A model generated the notes under the pieces. It was given only the letters and a program-made list of their open reading frames with translations, ran no database searches and had not been told where the DNA came from. Positions 1 to 10,822 of a DNA stretch of 64,000 bases are shown one piece after another. This DNA comes from Flagellimonas lutaonensis (GTDB lineage Bacteria; Bacteroidota; Bacteroidia; Flavobacteriales; Flavobacteriaceae), in the NCBI RefSeq assembly GCF_000963865.1, contig NZ_CP011071.1, positions 2,530,001-2,594,000 of the forward strand. Direction: 5' to 3'. Numbering within the stretch: the stretch's first letter is position 1; each line of letters opens with the position of its first letter. The position numbers and the translations under genes were made by a program.

Positions 1-494
1 ACCGACAAGAATATTCCTTTCAACACTGGCTCGATTATGATGACTCCTTGTTCAACAAAATTGGCGATGCCAGTCTTGGTAAAACCCGCGAGTTTCACCA
101 CAAGATATTGGGTTATGACAAAGCCCCCTCTGCTGTGCGAAAGGCCCAAGAAAACATTGCAAATGCCAACCTAACGGAGTATATCACGGTAGAGCGGAAA
201 GACTTTTTTACAACCGAAAAACCGGTAGCGGGCAAATTGCAGATGGTCTTTAACCCACCTTATGGCGAACGTCTTAACATAGAAATGGAGAAATTCTACC
301 AAAAAATCGGTGATACCCTTAAACAGGGATATTCAGGTACCGATGCTTGGTTGATCACTTCCAATTTGGAAGCCCTGAAATACGTGGGCCTAAGACCTTC
401 ACGAAAGATAAAGGTCTTTAATGGCCCGCTTGAATCACGACTGGTGCGGTACGAGATGTATGAAGGAAGCAAAAAGATAAAGAAACAAAAGTAG
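1..494 (+). CDS. THUMP-type class I SAM-dependent RNA methyltransferase, C-terminal part
   Basis: Only the C-terminal portion is in the window. The frame is open from base 3 to the TAG at 492-494, so the gene starts upstream. The visible part has the second half of a Rossmann methyltransferase fold: a GYDKAPSAV segment after beta-2, then motif IV as FNPPYGERL, the (N/D)PPY type used by enzymes that methylate exocyclic amino groups of bases. The RLNIEMEKFYQKIGDTLK stretch and the SNLEALKYVGLRPSRK ending are as in RlmL/YpsC-like 23S rRNA N2-guanine methyltransferases of Bacteroidota. The exact target base is inferred from family only. The reading frame ends about 90 bp before the first insertion sequence, so it is not disrupted. 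Confidence 0.85.
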   Translation, partial: RQEYSFQHWLDYDDSLFNKIGDASLGKTREFHHKILGYDKAPSAVRKAQENIANANLTEYITVERKDFFTTEKPVAGKLQMVFNPPYGERLNIEMEKFYQKIGDTLKQGYSGTDAWLITSNLEALKYVGLRPSRKIKVFNGPLESRLVRYEMYEGSKKIKKQK

Positions 495-523
495 GGTTAA
501 GGCAAAAAGAAAATATTGCTTGA

Positions 524-573
524 CTTTAGGAAACTGGACTATGACTTTTCATAGGAGACGTTGTTGTAAAACG
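524..573 (-). repeat. Remnant: half attC-like site joined to an IS110-type terminus
   Basis: Read on the minus strand, this stretch closely resembles 46650-46700, where an attC-like core (CGTGCTACAACAATGGCT) runs into the left end of the IS110 element (CCTATGAAAAGCCTTAGTCC). Here the equivalents are ACGTTTTACAACAACGTCT and CCTATGAAAAGTCATAGTCC. Both copies lie just downstream of an IS256 transposase in the same orientation. I read it as a decayed piece of a cassette junction carrying an IS1111-like end. Chance similarity cannot be excluded without an alignment score. Confidence 0.45.
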
Positions 574-584
574 TTTTTATTTTT

Positions 585-1921
585 GACACTATCCCAATAA
601 GTGTGTAAGTTTAAATTAGCAGGGGTTTGACTTTATTTAAAGTCTGACCCTTTTTTCATAGATCGTAAGGAACTGGTTCAGGATTATGCCCCAGTTCCTG
701 ATGGGCATAGACCATTTTTTGGTGGCCTCCCTTACGGCCAAATATACGGATTTCATCACGGCGTCGTCGGTCGGGAAGGACAGCTTGTTCTTGGTGTACT
801 TGCGTATCTTCCCGTTCAGGTTCTCGATAAGGTTGGTGGTATAGATGATCTTGCGTATCTCCACAGGGAACTCGTAGAACACGGTCAGTTCGTCCCAGTT
901 GTCCCTCCAGCTCCTTATGGCATAGGAGTACTTGCCCTCCCATTTCTGCGCGAAGTCCTCCAGGGCGGCCTTGGCGGCCTTCTCGTTGGGGGCGTTGTAG
1001 ATGCCCTTCATGTCCGAGGTAAAGGCCTTTTTGTCCTTCCAGACCACGTAGCGGCATGCGTTGCGGATCTGGTGCACCACGCATATCTGGGTCTTGGATT
1101 CGGGGAAGACGTTCTTGGTGGTATCGGTAAAGCCGTTCAGGTTGTCGGTGGCCGTGATCAGGATGTCCTCGGTGCCACGGGCCTTCATGTCGGTAAGGAC
1201 GGACATCCAGAAAGCGGCGGACTCGTTCTTGCCCAGCCACAGGCCGAGTACCTCCTTTTTCCCGTCCCTTCGCAAGCCTACGGCCACGTACACGGTCTTG
1301 TTGACGACCTTGGAGGATTCCCTGACCTTGAAGACGATGCCGTCCATCCATACGATCAGATAGACCGGTTCCAGGGGACGGTTCTGCCATGCCGTGATGT
1401 CGGCGGCCACCTTTTCGGTGATACGCGATATGGTGGAGGTGGAGACATCGAACCCGTAGGCCTCCCGTATCTGCTCCTCTATGTCACTGACCGACATGCC
1501 CTTGGCATAGAGCGATACAATTATATTTTCAAGCCCGTCGATCATGTTGCCCCGCTTGGGGACTATCATCGGGTTGAAACTGGCATCCCTATCCCTGGGA
1601 ACGGCTATCTCGGATTCCCCGAAGGAAGTCCTTACCTTCTTCTTGGAATGCCCGTTGCGCTTGTTGGCATTGGACGAACGCTGGTGCCTTTGATAGTCCA
1701 GGTGGCCGTCGAGCTCGCCCTCGAGCATCTTCTCGATGCCGCGTTTTTGGAGTTCCTTCAGAAAACCGTTGGGCTCGTCCCCGGTCTTGAACTGTTTCAG
1801 AAAATCGTCGTTGAACAATTCTTCTTTCTTCATGATGTGCAAAATATTTAAAATTAGACAAAAAATTAGCGGGGGCATGCCCCCGCTAATTTTCTATTTA
1901 CACACTTTATGAGATAGTCCT
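585..1921 (-). mobile_element. IS256-family insertion sequence, copy 1
   Basis: This 1337-bp element matches the second copy at 45297-46633, which has the same length. The ends are imperfect inverted repeats: ACTATCTCATAAAGTGTGTAA on the transposase start side against ACTATCCCAATAAGTGTGTAA on the other, 18 of 21 matching. The 8-bp flanks (577-584 TTATTTTT and 1922-1929 TATCCCAT) do not match, so no target duplication is visible. That suggests rearrangement after insertion. The element is clearly more GC-rich than the surrounding genome, which fits recent acquisition. Confidence 0.9.
637..1833 (-). CDS. IS256-family (Mutator-type) transposase
   Basis: This is a 398-residue DDE transposase when started at the [10 protein letters not shown] methionine. 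An upstream in-frame ATG lies inside the terminal repeat region and is less likely. Family signatures are the N-terminal helical region with [15 protein letters not shown], the central RNase H-like core with [10 protein letters not shown] (first Asp), [10 protein letters not shown] (second Asp), a [13 protein letters not shown] segment, and [19 protein letters not shown] (catalytic Glu) near the C-terminus. It differs from the second copy at three residues I can see (P/L in GDEPNG, M/I in GNMIDG, T/I in DTTKNV). Nothing indicates inactivation. Confidence 0.95.
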   Translation of the reverse strand: MKKEELFNDDFLKQFKTGDEPNGFLKELQKRGIEKMLEGELDGHLDYQRHQRSSNANKRNGHSKKKVRTSFGESEIAVPRDRDASFNPMIVPKRGNMIDGLENIIVSLYAKGMSVSDIEEQIREAYGFDVSTSTISRITEKVAADITAWQNRPLEPVYLIVWMDGIVFKVRESSKVVNKTVYVAVGLRRDGKKEVLGLWLGKNESAAFWMSVLTDMKARGTEDILITATDNLNGFTDTTKNVFPESKTQICVVHQIRNACRYVVWKDKKAFTSDMKGIYNAPNEKAAKAALEDFAQKWEGKYSYAIRSWRDNWDELTVFYEFPVEIRKIIYTTNLIENLNGKIRKYTKNKLSFPTDDAVMKSVYLAVREATKKWSMPIRNWGIILNQFLTIYEKRVRL

Positions 1922-1924
1922 TAT

Positions 1925-1944
1925 CCCATGAAAAGCCCTAGTCC
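1925..1944 (+). repeat. Second IS110-terminus-like fragment
   Basis: The sequence CCCATGAAAAGCCCTAGTCC matches the left end of the IS110 element at 46669 (CCTATGAAAAGCCTTAGTCC) at 18 of 20 positions. It lies 3 bp outside the IS256 copy, opposite in orientation to the remnant at 524-573. Short and possibly coincidental, but two such pieces flanking one IS is notable. Confidence 0.35.
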
Positions 1945-1975
1945 TTCACAATTTTTAGGGTGCCAAGCCTTTACG

Positions 1976-2917
1976 CTACCAACTGCCTATTTCCTTTTTT
2001 GCGTTTTCGAATTCTGTCCACATTTCTTGCAGTAGCTGTACCGCAGGTTTTATATCGTGAATGAGTGCCGAAACTTGCCCTATCTCAAGCTCTCCTTCCT
2101 CCAAATCGCCCTCGAACATACCTTTTTTGGCCCTTGCCCTGCCCAGTAGTTTTTTTAGATCTTCAACCGATGCACAATCGGCATACGCTTGTTGAATGTC
2201 TTGGTAAAATTTATTCTTGATCAACCGTACCGGGGCCAATTCTTTCAACGTCAATTGGGTATCGCCCTCTTGGGCCCTGACCACCTCATTTTTGAAAGCA
2301 GGGTGCGAAGAGGCCTCTTCACTGGCCACAAAACGGCTGCCGACCTGTACCCCATCGGCACCCAAGACCATGGCGGCCAACATTTGGCGGCCTGTGGCAA
2401 TGCCACCGGCAGCAATCAATGGAATATCGATTTTTTCTTTCACTGCAGGGATCAAGACCAATGTGGTCGTCTCGTCCCGCCCATTGTGCCCCCCTGCTTC
2501 AAAGCCTTCGGCCACCACGGCATCTACCCCTGCTTCTTGGGCTTTCAGTGCAAACTTGACGCTGCTGACCACATGTACCACTGTAATGCCCTTTTCCTTT
2601 AGATAGGACGTCCATGTCTTGGGATTGCCGGCAGAGGTGAACACAATCTTTACACCATTATCCACAATGATCTGCATCAGCTTGTCAATATCAGGATACA
2701 ACATCGGAACGTTCACCCCAAAGGGCTTGTCTGTGGCCTTTTGGCATTTTTGGATATGTTCGAGCAAGACCTCTGGGTACATGCTGCCCGCGCCCAAAAG
2801 CCCCAATCCGCCGGCATTTGAGACGGCAGAGGCCAAACGCCAACCACTGGCCCAGACCATTCCGGCCTGGATGATGGGATATTCGATTCCGAATAGTTTG
2901 GTAATACTGTTTTGCAT
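1976..2917 (-). CDS. Nitronate monooxygenase-family FMN enzyme (NMO/FabK-like)
   Basis: This 313-residue TIM-barrel flavoprotein starts at MQNSITKLFG, four bases after the mnmA stop. An in-frame ATG 27 bp upstream would overlap mnmA. Family marks are YPIIQAGMVW near the N-terminus, SNAGGLGLLGAGSM, GVNVPMLYP, EGFEAGGHNGRDETTTLVL (FMN phosphate/active-site histidine region) and PLIAAGGIATGRQMLAAMVLGADGVQVGSRFVASEE. The family includes nitronate monooxygenases and FabK-type enoyl-ACP reductases. Sequence alone does not fix the substrate, and the lack of fab neighbours makes nitronate detoxification a fair guess. It is co-directional with mnmA and probably co-transcribed. Confidence 0.85.
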   Translation of the reverse strand: MQNSITKLFGIEYPIIQAGMVWASGWRLASAVSNAGGLGLLGAGSMYPEVLLEHIQKCQKATDKPFGVNVPMLYPDIDKLMQIIVDNGVKIVFTSAGNPKTWTSYLKEKGITVVHVVSSVKFALKAQEAGVDAVVAEGFEAGGHNGRDETTTLVLIPAVKEKIDIPLIAAGGIATGRQMLAAMVLGADGVQVGSRFVASEEASSHPAFKNEVVRAQEGDTQLTLKELAPVRLIKNKFYQDIQQAYADCASVEDLKKLLGRARAKKGMFEGDLEEGELEIGQVSALIHDIKPAVQLLQEMWTEFENAKKEIGSW

Positions 2918-2921
2918 GCCC

Positions 2922-4112
2922 CTAAGATATGACTCCTGAGCCAATCAATTCATCCCCGATGTACCAGGCCACGAACTGCCCTTCGGTTATGGCCGATTGG
3001 GGCTCGTTAAAATCGACGTACAGCCCCCCATCCACTTTGTAGAGCGTAGCGTATTGCAAGGGTTGACGGTAACGTATACGGGCCCTTACCTTCATAGTGC
3101 CGTCGATTGACAACGACAGGTCGGGCCGTACCCAATGAAGTTCATCGTCCTCTACAAAAAGTGTGGATCGGTACAGTCCGGGGTGCGACTTGCCCTGCCC
3201 GGTATAGATAATATTTTGGTCCACATCCGTCTCGATTACGAACAGCGGCTCTTGGGTACCGCCCACATTAAGGCCCTTGCGTTGGCCAATGGTAAAATAA
3301 TGGGCTCCTTGGTGCTCGCCAACCACCTTGCCATCATCGATGGAATAGGCGGGTTTTTGGGCCTTATGGGCCAGTTCTTCAGCCTTTTTGCCAAAATGGT
3401 GTCTGTCATCGGCATAGTGGGCCGAGTCAGCCGGCACCTCGATAATCACCCCCTTCTTGGGCTTCAGTTTTTGTTGCAAGAACTCGGGCAACCTGACCTT
3501 CCCAATAAAACAAAGCCCTTGCGAATCTTTTTTATCGGCAGTGATCAACTTGTTCTCGGCGGCCAATTGCCGTACTTCCGGTTTTGTCAACGCCCCTATG
3601 GGAAAAAGGGTTTTGGCCAATTGCTCTTGTGACAACTGGCACAAAAAATACGACTGATCCTTATTGGCATCCACGCCCGCCAACAGGTGGTATGTTTCAG
3701 AACCGTCACTATTTTGGGTAACGTCCTTACGGCAGTAGTGACCGGTGGCCACGTAATCTGCCCCAAGTTGCAGGGCAATTTTCATGAAGACATCGAACTT
3801 GATCTCACGGTTGCAGAGTACATCAGGATTGGGGGTGCGCCCCCTTTCGTACTCGTTGAACATATAATCTACGATGCGCTCTTTGTATTCGGCACTGAGA
3901 TCGACGGTTTGAAAGGGTATGCCCAACTTCTCAGCCACGATCAGCGCATCGTTGCTGTCTTCGAGCCACGGGCACTCATCGGAAATGGTCACGGAATCAT
4001 CGTGCCAATTCTTCATAAAAAGGCCAATGACATCATAGCCCTGCTGCTTAAGTAAATAAGCCGCAACGCTAGAATCCACTCCTCCTGAAAGTCCGACTAC
4101 CACTTTTTTCAT
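2922..4112 (-). CDS. mnmA: tRNA-specific 2-thiouridylase MnmA
   Basis: The 396-residue enzyme makes the 2-thio group of wobble uridine 34 in tRNA-Lys, -Glu and -Gln in the cytoplasm, using ATP and persulfide sulfur. The PP-loop [15 protein letters not shown] sits at residues 7-21. The two catalytic cysteines are visible as C100 in [12 protein letters not shown] and C201 in [16 protein letters not shown] and the C-terminal beta-barrel with [13 protein letters not shown] complete the family pattern at the usual length, slightly extended by an insert around residues 205-260. It is the promoter-proximal gene of a pair with the nitronate monooxygenase-like gene. Confidence 0.97.
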   Translation of the reverse strand: MKKVVVGLSGGVDSSVAAYLLKQQGYDVIGLFMKNWHDDSVTISDECPWLEDSNDALIVAEKLGIPFQTVDLSAEYKERIVDYMFNEYERGRTPNPDVLCNREIKFDVFMKIALQLGADYVATGHYCRKDVTQNSDGSETYHLLAGVDANKDQSYFLCQLSQEQLAKTLFPIGALTKPEVRQLAAENKLITADKKDSQGLCFIGKVRLPEFLQQKLKPKKGVIIEVPADSAHYADDRHHFGKKAEELAHKAQKPAYSIDDGKVVGEHQGAHYFTIGQRKGLNVGGTQEPLFVIETDVDQNIIYTGQGKSHPGLYRSTLFVEDDELHWVRPDLSLSIDGTMKVRARIRYRQPLQYATLYKVDGGLYVDFNEPQSAITEGQFVAWYIGDELIGSGVIS

Positions 4113-4230
4113 TCGATACGCTTAAAGACTACAAAATTACAAAATAGCAAGGCCATTTCAACAACGACCCGATGGCCAATTACATCCATTTTTTTCGTGA
4201 TACGGCACATAAAGCTTCATTGAAGGATTA

Positions 4231-4317
4231 AATTTTGTCTAATCTTTTTTAAAAAACGTTAAACTTATTATAAATGCCGTTAAACAAAAGCAACGTATTC
4301 AATTTTGTTTAATCTTT
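4231..4317 (+). promoter_or_regulatory. Spaced direct repeats upstream of the fasciclin gene
   Basis: AATTTTGTCTAATCTTT (4231-4247) recurs as AATTTTGTTTAATCTTT (4301-4317), 16 of 17 identical and exactly 70 bp apart. CGTTAAAC is also repeated at 4257-4264 and 4278-4285. The repeats lie 45-130 bp before the fasciclin start and could be activator or alternative sigma binding sites. No regulator can be named from the sequence. Confidence 0.4.
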
Positions 4318-4361
4318 ATAAAAAATTATTAAACAATAACTTCTTAAAAAAACAACGCACT

Positions 4362-5750
4362 ATGAAAAGAGTATTCAAATTTCCCCAACTTTTCTTGACA
4401 TTGTTTTTGTTGGTTTTCGTCGCATGTAGCGATGATGACGACAACGATGGCGGAGAAATGATGCAAGAAGACCCTACCATTGTCGATTTGGCAGCGGATA
4501 ACAATGATTTGGGCATTTTGGTCGAAGCCCTTACCAGAGCCAATTTGGTAACCACTTTACAAGGTGATGGGCCATTCACGGTTTTTGCCCCCACTGATGA
4601 AGCTTTCACAGCATTTTTGAGTGCCAACAACTTTGCATCACTCGACGATGTTCCGGTCGATGTATTGACAGACATTTTGTTAAACCATGTGGTTGAAGGC
4701 AACAACCTGTCCACAAGCCTTTCTACGGGCTATGTTTCAAGCCTATCTACTGCTGGTGCAGATGGTAGGGCCTTGAGTTTGTTCATCAATACTGAAGGAG
4801 GCGTTACCATTAACGGAGTCTCGACCGTGACCACGGCAGACGTAACCGCCTCGAATGGAGTAGTACATATTGTAGATGCCGTTATCGGTTTGCCCAACAT
4901 TGTTGACCATGCCGTTGCAAATCCTGATTTCTCATCATTGGTCGGTGCCCTTACAGACGGTGGCAACACTACTTTTACCGACCTACTATCTAGTACAGAT
5001 ACCGATTTTACCGTTTTTGCCCCGGTGAATGCAGCTTTTACGGTTTTTGATAATCCGAACAACAACGATTTGGCGAATATTCTTTCGTACCATGTTGTAC
5101 CGGGCACAGCGGCGTTCTCTGATGAATTGATGAGCATGTATATAAGTACGGCAGGCACCAATGCAGATGGTGATGCTTTGAGCATATATATTCGTCCTGA
5201 TGCCAATGGTGTGGAAATTAACGGTTCAACTTCGGTAATTGCCACTGACGTTGTGGCCACCAACGGGGTTGTGCATGCCGTAAACCAAGTAATCGACTTG
5301 CCAACGGTCGTGACCTTTGCCGTATCAAATCCGACTTTTTCAACATTGGTACAGGCCTTGACTGACCTTACCCCCAATACCGATTTCGTGAGTGTGCTCT
5401 CTGCACAAGATGGCAATGGCGACGACCCCTTTACCATTTTCGCCCCTACCAACGATGCTTTCGATGCCTTGGGAGACCTACCCGATGAAGCCGGATTGGT
5501 ACCGGTACTTCAACACCATGTAGTTGCCGGAGCCAACGTTCGCTCAGGCGATTTGACCGATGGTATCTCTGCAACCACCCTAGAAGGTGATGCCATTACC
5601 ATTAACCTGCCGGGCACTGGCGACAACATCGCAGACATAACCGATGGTGCTGGCAATACGGGCATCGGCATCATTGCCGTTGATGTACAGGCCTATAATG
5701 GCGTCATCCACGTAGTGAATACGGTATTGTTGCCTGATACGAGCAACTAG
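4362..5750 (+). CDS. Lipoprotein with three fasciclin (FAS1) domains
   Basis: The protein is 462 residues from the ATG of MKRVFKFPQL; the longer reading frame adds 19 unlikely residues. A signal peptide ends in the lipobox VFVACSDDDD, and the acidic D-run after the cysteine is typical of exported Bacteroidota lipoproteins. Three FAS1 units follow, each with a start like IVDLAADNNDLGILVEAL or VTFAVSNPTFSTLVQAL, a central FTVFAPT-D-AF motif (FTVFAPTDEAF, FTVFAPVNAAF, FTIFAPTNDAF) and a closing GVVHIVDAVIGLP-like strand. FAS1 domains mediate adhesion or protein and carbohydrate contacts at the cell surface. A hairpin terminator follows, so it is probably monocistronic. The biological partner is unknown. 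Confidence 0.92.
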   Translation: MKRVFKFPQLFLTLFLLVFVACSDDDDNDGGEMMQEDPTIVDLAADNNDLGILVEALTRANLVTTLQGDGPFTVFAPTDEAFTAFLSANNFASLDDVPVDVLTDILLNHVVEGNNLSTSLSTGYVSSLSTAGADGRALSLFINTEGGVTINGVSTVTTADVTASNGVVHIVDAVIGLPNIVDHAVANPDFSSLVGALTDGGNTTFTDLLSSTDTDFTVFAPVNAAFTVFDNPNNNDLANILSYHVVPGTAAFSDELMSMYISTAGTNADGDALSIYIRPDANGVEINGSTSVIATDVVATNGVVHAVNQVIDLPTVVTFAVSNPTFSTLVQALTDLTPNTDFVSVLSAQDGNGDDPFTIFAPTNDAFDALGDLPDEAGLVPVLQHHVVAGANVRSGDLTDGISATTLEGDAITINLPGTGDNIADITDGAGNTGIGIIAVDVQAYNGVIHVVNTVLLPDTSN

Positions 5751-5770
5751 TTTCCAACAAGTCTTGAAAA

Positions 5771-5804
5771 GACCCCTATGCCGTTTGGTTATGGGGGTTT
5801 TTTA
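5771..5804 (+). terminator. Rho-independent terminator after the fasciclin gene
   Basis: ACCCCTATGCC and GGTTATGGGGG form an imperfect stem around a GTTT loop and run into a T tract (GTTTTTTA). It lies 21 bp after the fasciclin stop. Confidence 0.7.
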
Positions 5805-5957
5805 TCGGTAGTATTTACCACTCATCGATCACACATCAAAAGGGCTACCTTTACCATACAAAAAAGCGCGCTTGACAACTATTAATTTTTTGCGAAGGAT
5901 TTATGGCGCATCTTTGGAGTCCCGAATCTTTCCAAACTATACCTATTTTTGGTAGAG

Positions 5958-5981
5958 GCTTCCCCGTTCAGGCGGGGAAGT
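5958..5981. terminator. Strong GC-rich hairpin between convergent genes
   Basis: CTTCCCCG and CGGGGAAG form a perfect stem with a short TTCAGG loop, followed on the plus strand by TTTCATTTT. It sits between the fasciclin gene and the end of yidC (minus strand). It could terminate either, although the T-rich side is on the plus strand. The rest of 5805-6034 shows no gene. Confidence 0.4.
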
Positions 5982-6034
5982 TTCATTTTAAAGGGTTGCC
6001 TCGTTTTAAAAGTTCCCCCGCCGTCTCTTTTCGT

Positions 6035-7897
6035 TTAACGCTTTCCAGCTTTTTTCTGTTGCTCCGCCTGCTCCATCATCTCGCGCATTTTACGCTGGAA
6101 CCTGTTCTCTTTCTTCGGCTTCTTTTTGTTCTCTTGGATCTGGGCATGGATCTTATCCTCCTCCAGAATATAGTTCTTGATGGCCAGCATGATGAAGATG
6201 GTAATAAGGTTCGATACAAAGTAGTACAGACTCAAACCACTTGCGTAGTTGTTGAAGAACACCAACATGATTACCGGCGATAGGTACATGATAAACTTCA
6301 TGTTGGGCATACCGGGCTGTTGTTGCATCTGCATGCTCTGCCCCGTGGTCATCATCATATATATAAAAATTGCCACCGAGGCCAATATCGGGAACAAGCT
6401 GACATGGTCTCCGTAAAACGGAATCGTGAATGGCAGTGTAAAGATGGAATCGTAAGACGAAAGGTCTTCGGCCCATAAAAACGATTTCTGCCGCAATGAA
6501 AATGAGGTTGGGAAAAACATGAACAGCGCATAGAAGATAGGAAGCTGCAACAATGCCGGTACACAGCCACTCATGGGGCTCACCCCTGCCTTGTTGTAGA
6601 GCTTCATGGTCTCTTGCTGCTTTTTCATGGCATTGTCTTTGTACTTCTCGTTGATCTCAGCAATCTCGGGCTTCAACACCTTCATTTTGGCCTGCGAGAG
6701 GTATGATTTATAGGTTACGGGCGACAATGCCAAACGAACCACGATGGTCATGATGATAATAGCGATACCGTGCGGCAAGAAACCGCTCAAGAAATTGAAG
6801 AACGGTGTAAAGATGAACCTATTGATCCACCCAAAAATACCCCAACCAAAGGGAATCGATTCTACCAACTCCAACTCCTTGTAATCATCGAGCACTTTGG
6901 CGTCTGTGGGGCCATAGTACCAATACAAATTATGGGCAAGCTCGCCCCCTTTTGGCTGCAGGGGCGCCTTGGTCAGGTATTCTTTGGTGTACAGTTGGTC
7001 TTTGCTTTCTTCCTTTACCAAATTTTTGGATACCAGCTCTGCAGTCTTAAACGGTTCATCGGTCGCCATAATGGCACTAAAAAAGTGTTGCCGATATGAA
7101 ATCCATTTAACATTTTCTTCTATTTCTTCGTCCAGTTCGCTACTCTCAGAGAGCTTACTGATCTTACCATCGTCATGGTTATAGGTCAACCGTGTGTAAC
7201 GGTTCTCGTACTGTACACTTTTGCTACGTCGGCGGGCCTTCATTTGCCACTCTAGCACAACGGGCTTCGAAGTGTTGATAATGCCATTTAGGCCCTGTGA
7301 CCTAATGGTGAAATCCACTAGGTAATCGTTGGGCTTCATTTCGTATCGATACTCCAAGAACTGGTTTTCAGATACCTTGGCCCGCATCGAAAGCACCTGA
7401 TTGTCGCCATTCTTGGTCAGCGAGGGTTCAAAATAAAGATCTGTGGTATTCAGCACCCTATTATCGTTTGTCGAAAAAGAAAGGCTGAATTTGGCGTTGT
7501 CGTCTTTGACCAAATAAACGGGCAGCGAGTCATAGTTTACAAAATTTTTCATCTTGGCCTCGACGATTTGCCCACCCTTGTTCGAGACCACCATACGAAC
7601 TACCTCGTTCTCTAGCACCGTGGTACCTTCTTTGGCCTCGGTAAACCCAAAAGCCCCCACTGCACTTTTGTAGCTGGCCACCGCTGTTGAGTCAGTCAGG
7701 TTCACCGGGGCAGGCTCGGCTTCGGTAGGCTTTGGCTCTTCTTCGGCCTGTGCCTGAGCCTCAACCTGCTCTTGTTGTGCCTTTTGGGCCTCAAGTTCTT
7801 CAGGGGTTGGCTTGGTCAGGTAGAACCAAAAGATGAGGATTCCGAAAATAAGTACAAATCCTATAATGGAATTCAGGTCTAGTTTCTTTTCTTCCAT
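6035..7897 (-). CDS. yidC: Membrane protein insertase YidC
   Basis: The 620-residue inner-membrane insertase folds and inserts membrane proteins alone or with Sec. Residues 11-27 form the first transmembrane helix (SIIGFVLIFGILIFWFY). A charged, Gln/Glu-rich linker (EELEAQKAQQEQVEAQAQ) leads to the large periplasmic beta domain, residues about 90-350. The conserved C-terminal bundle has GIAIIIMTIVVRLALSPVTYKS with the family's essential hydrophilic-groove arginine, then MSGCVPALLQLPIFYALFMFFPTS, and a last hairpin ending in LSLYYFVSNLITIFIMLAIK. The basic tail (KKKPKKENRFQRK) is suited to ribosome contact. It lies 63 bp downstream of pyrG on the same strand. Confidence 0.97.
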   Translation of the reverse strand: MEEKKLDLNSIIGFVLIFGILIFWFYLTKPTPEELEAQKAQQEQVEAQAQAEEEPKPTEAEPAPVNLTDSTAVASYKSAVGAFGFTEAKEGTTVLENEVVRMVVSNKGGQIVEAKMKNFVNYDSLPVYLVKDDNAKFSLSFSTNDNRVLNTTDLYFEPSLTKNGDNQVLSMRAKVSENQFLEYRYEMKPNDYLVDFTIRSQGLNGIINTSKPVVLEWQMKARRRSKSVQYENRYTRLTYNHDDGKISKLSESSELDEEIEENVKWISYRQHFFSAIMATDEPFKTAELVSKNLVKEESKDQLYTKEYLTKAPLQPKGGELAHNLYWYYGPTDAKVLDDYKELELVESIPFGWGIFGWINRFIFTPFFNFLSGFLPHGIAIIIMTIVVRLALSPVTYKSYLSQAKMKVLKPEIAEINEKYKDNAMKKQQETMKLYNKAGVSPMSGCVPALLQLPIFYALFMFFPTSFSLRQKSFLWAEDLSSYDSIFTLPFTIPFYGDHVSLFPILASVAIFIYMMMTTGQSMQMQQQPGMPNMKFIMYLSPVIMLVFFNNYASGLSLYYFVSNLITIFIMLAIKNYILEEDKIHAQIQENKKKPKKENRFQRKMREMMEQAEQQKKAGKR

Positions 7898-7960
7898 GAA
7901 TTGTAATTATGCTTGTGGTTAGGTTCGTTCAGCCTGCAAATATATGCCCAAAAAGGCAGT

Positions 7961-9890
<1,930 letters not shown>

Positions 9891-9934
9891 TTGTTTTTCG
9901 AAAATACTATCTTTTGAGTCGATAACGACCTATC

Positions 9935-10798
9935 ATGAAAAGAAGAAATTTTGTTGCCACGGCCGTGGCAGGTACAGCGGGCATGATGGCCCACTCTGCA
10001 ACCGCAAAAAAAAACGATTCCCAAAGAACGTTTTCACTCAAGAACAACATCAAGCACAGTGTCTGCCAATGGTGCTTTAACGATATTCCCTTGGAGGAAT
10101 TTCTTAAAATTCTGAACCAACTGGGTGTCAAGGCCATTGACCTAATGGGTCCAAAAGACTGGCCATTGCTAAAAAAATACGACATTCATTGTTCAATGTG
10201 CAACGGTGCCGAAATAAGTCTTACAGAAGGGTGGAACGACCCAAAGTTCCACGAACAACTTATAAAAAACTACACAGAGATGATTCCCAAGGTGGCCGAA
10301 GCAGGCTACACCAACTTAATCTGTTTTAGTGGCAACCGCAGGGGCATGAACGATTATGTGGGGCTTCAGAACTGTGTGGATGGCCTTTCACAAATAATTC
10401 CGTTGGCCGAAAAGCATGGTGTGGTCATACAAATGGAACTTTTTAACCAAGTGAACCACCCCGATTATATGTGCGACAATAGCCTGTGGGGCGTTGAGCT
10501 TTGCAAGCACTTGGGCAGTGACAACTTTAAATTGTTATACGACATTTACCATATGCAGATACAAGAGGGCGATATCATTAGAAGCATACAAAACTACCAC
10601 CCCTATTTTGGGCACTACCACACTGCAGGGGTGCCTGGGCGAAACGAAATTGACGAAACACAAGAGCTCTATTACCCAGCCATTATCAAGGCAATACATG
10701 AGACCGGCTTTGATGGTTATGTGGCACAAGAGTTCATTCCCACTTGGGATGACAAGATTGAAGCATTGAAAGACGCCCTGTTGCGATGCGATGTATAA
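9935..10798 (+). CDS. Exported TIM-barrel sugar isomerase, hydroxypyruvate isomerase-like
   Basis: The 287-residue protein begins MKRRNFVATAVAGTAGMMAHSATA, a twin-arginine-like signal that suggests periplasmic export in folded form. The mature part is an AP_endonuc_2/xylose-isomerase-like barrel: IKHSVCQWCFNDIPLEEFL at the first strand, QMELFNQVNHPDYMCD (metal-binding Glu), NFKLLYDIYHMQIQEGDI (Asp/His pair), YFGHYHTAGVPGRNEID and a final Glu in FDGYVAQEFIPTWDD. These match the hydroxypyruvate isomerase (Hyi)-like family with a divalent metal site. The real substrate of the Tat-exported Bacteroidota members is unclear. It is 24 bp upstream of an AraC-type regulator and may share its operon. 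Confidence 0.85.
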   Translation: MKRRNFVATAVAGTAGMMAHSATAKKNDSQRTFSLKNNIKHSVCQWCFNDIPLEEFLKILNQLGVKAIDLMGPKDWPLLKKYDIHCSMCNGAEISLTEGWNDPKFHEQLIKNYTEMIPKVAEAGYTNLICFSGNRRGMNDYVGLQNCVDGLSQIIPLAEKHGVVIQMELFNQVNHPDYMCDNSLWGVELCKHLGSDNFKLLYDIYHMQIQEGDIIRSIQNYHPYFGHYHTAGVPGRNEIDETQELYYPAIIKAIHETGFDGYVAQEFIPTWDDKIEALKDALLRCDV

Positions 10799-10822
10799 AT
10801 CAATGAATTTGTTGGAGTCAAT

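Noticed and set aside
1072-1851. Long plus-strand frame inside IS256 copy 1, and its mirror in copy 2
   Set aside because: Antisense shadow of the GC-rich transposase gene; no family features and identical constraint explained by the real gene.
2189-2602. Overlapping plus-strand frames across the nitronate monooxygenase-like gene
   Set aside because: Shadows; the minus-strand frame has complete FMN-enzyme motifs.
4730-5452. 240-codon minus-strand frame across the fasciclin gene
   Set aside because: Antisense shadow of the repetitive FAS1 coding sequence.
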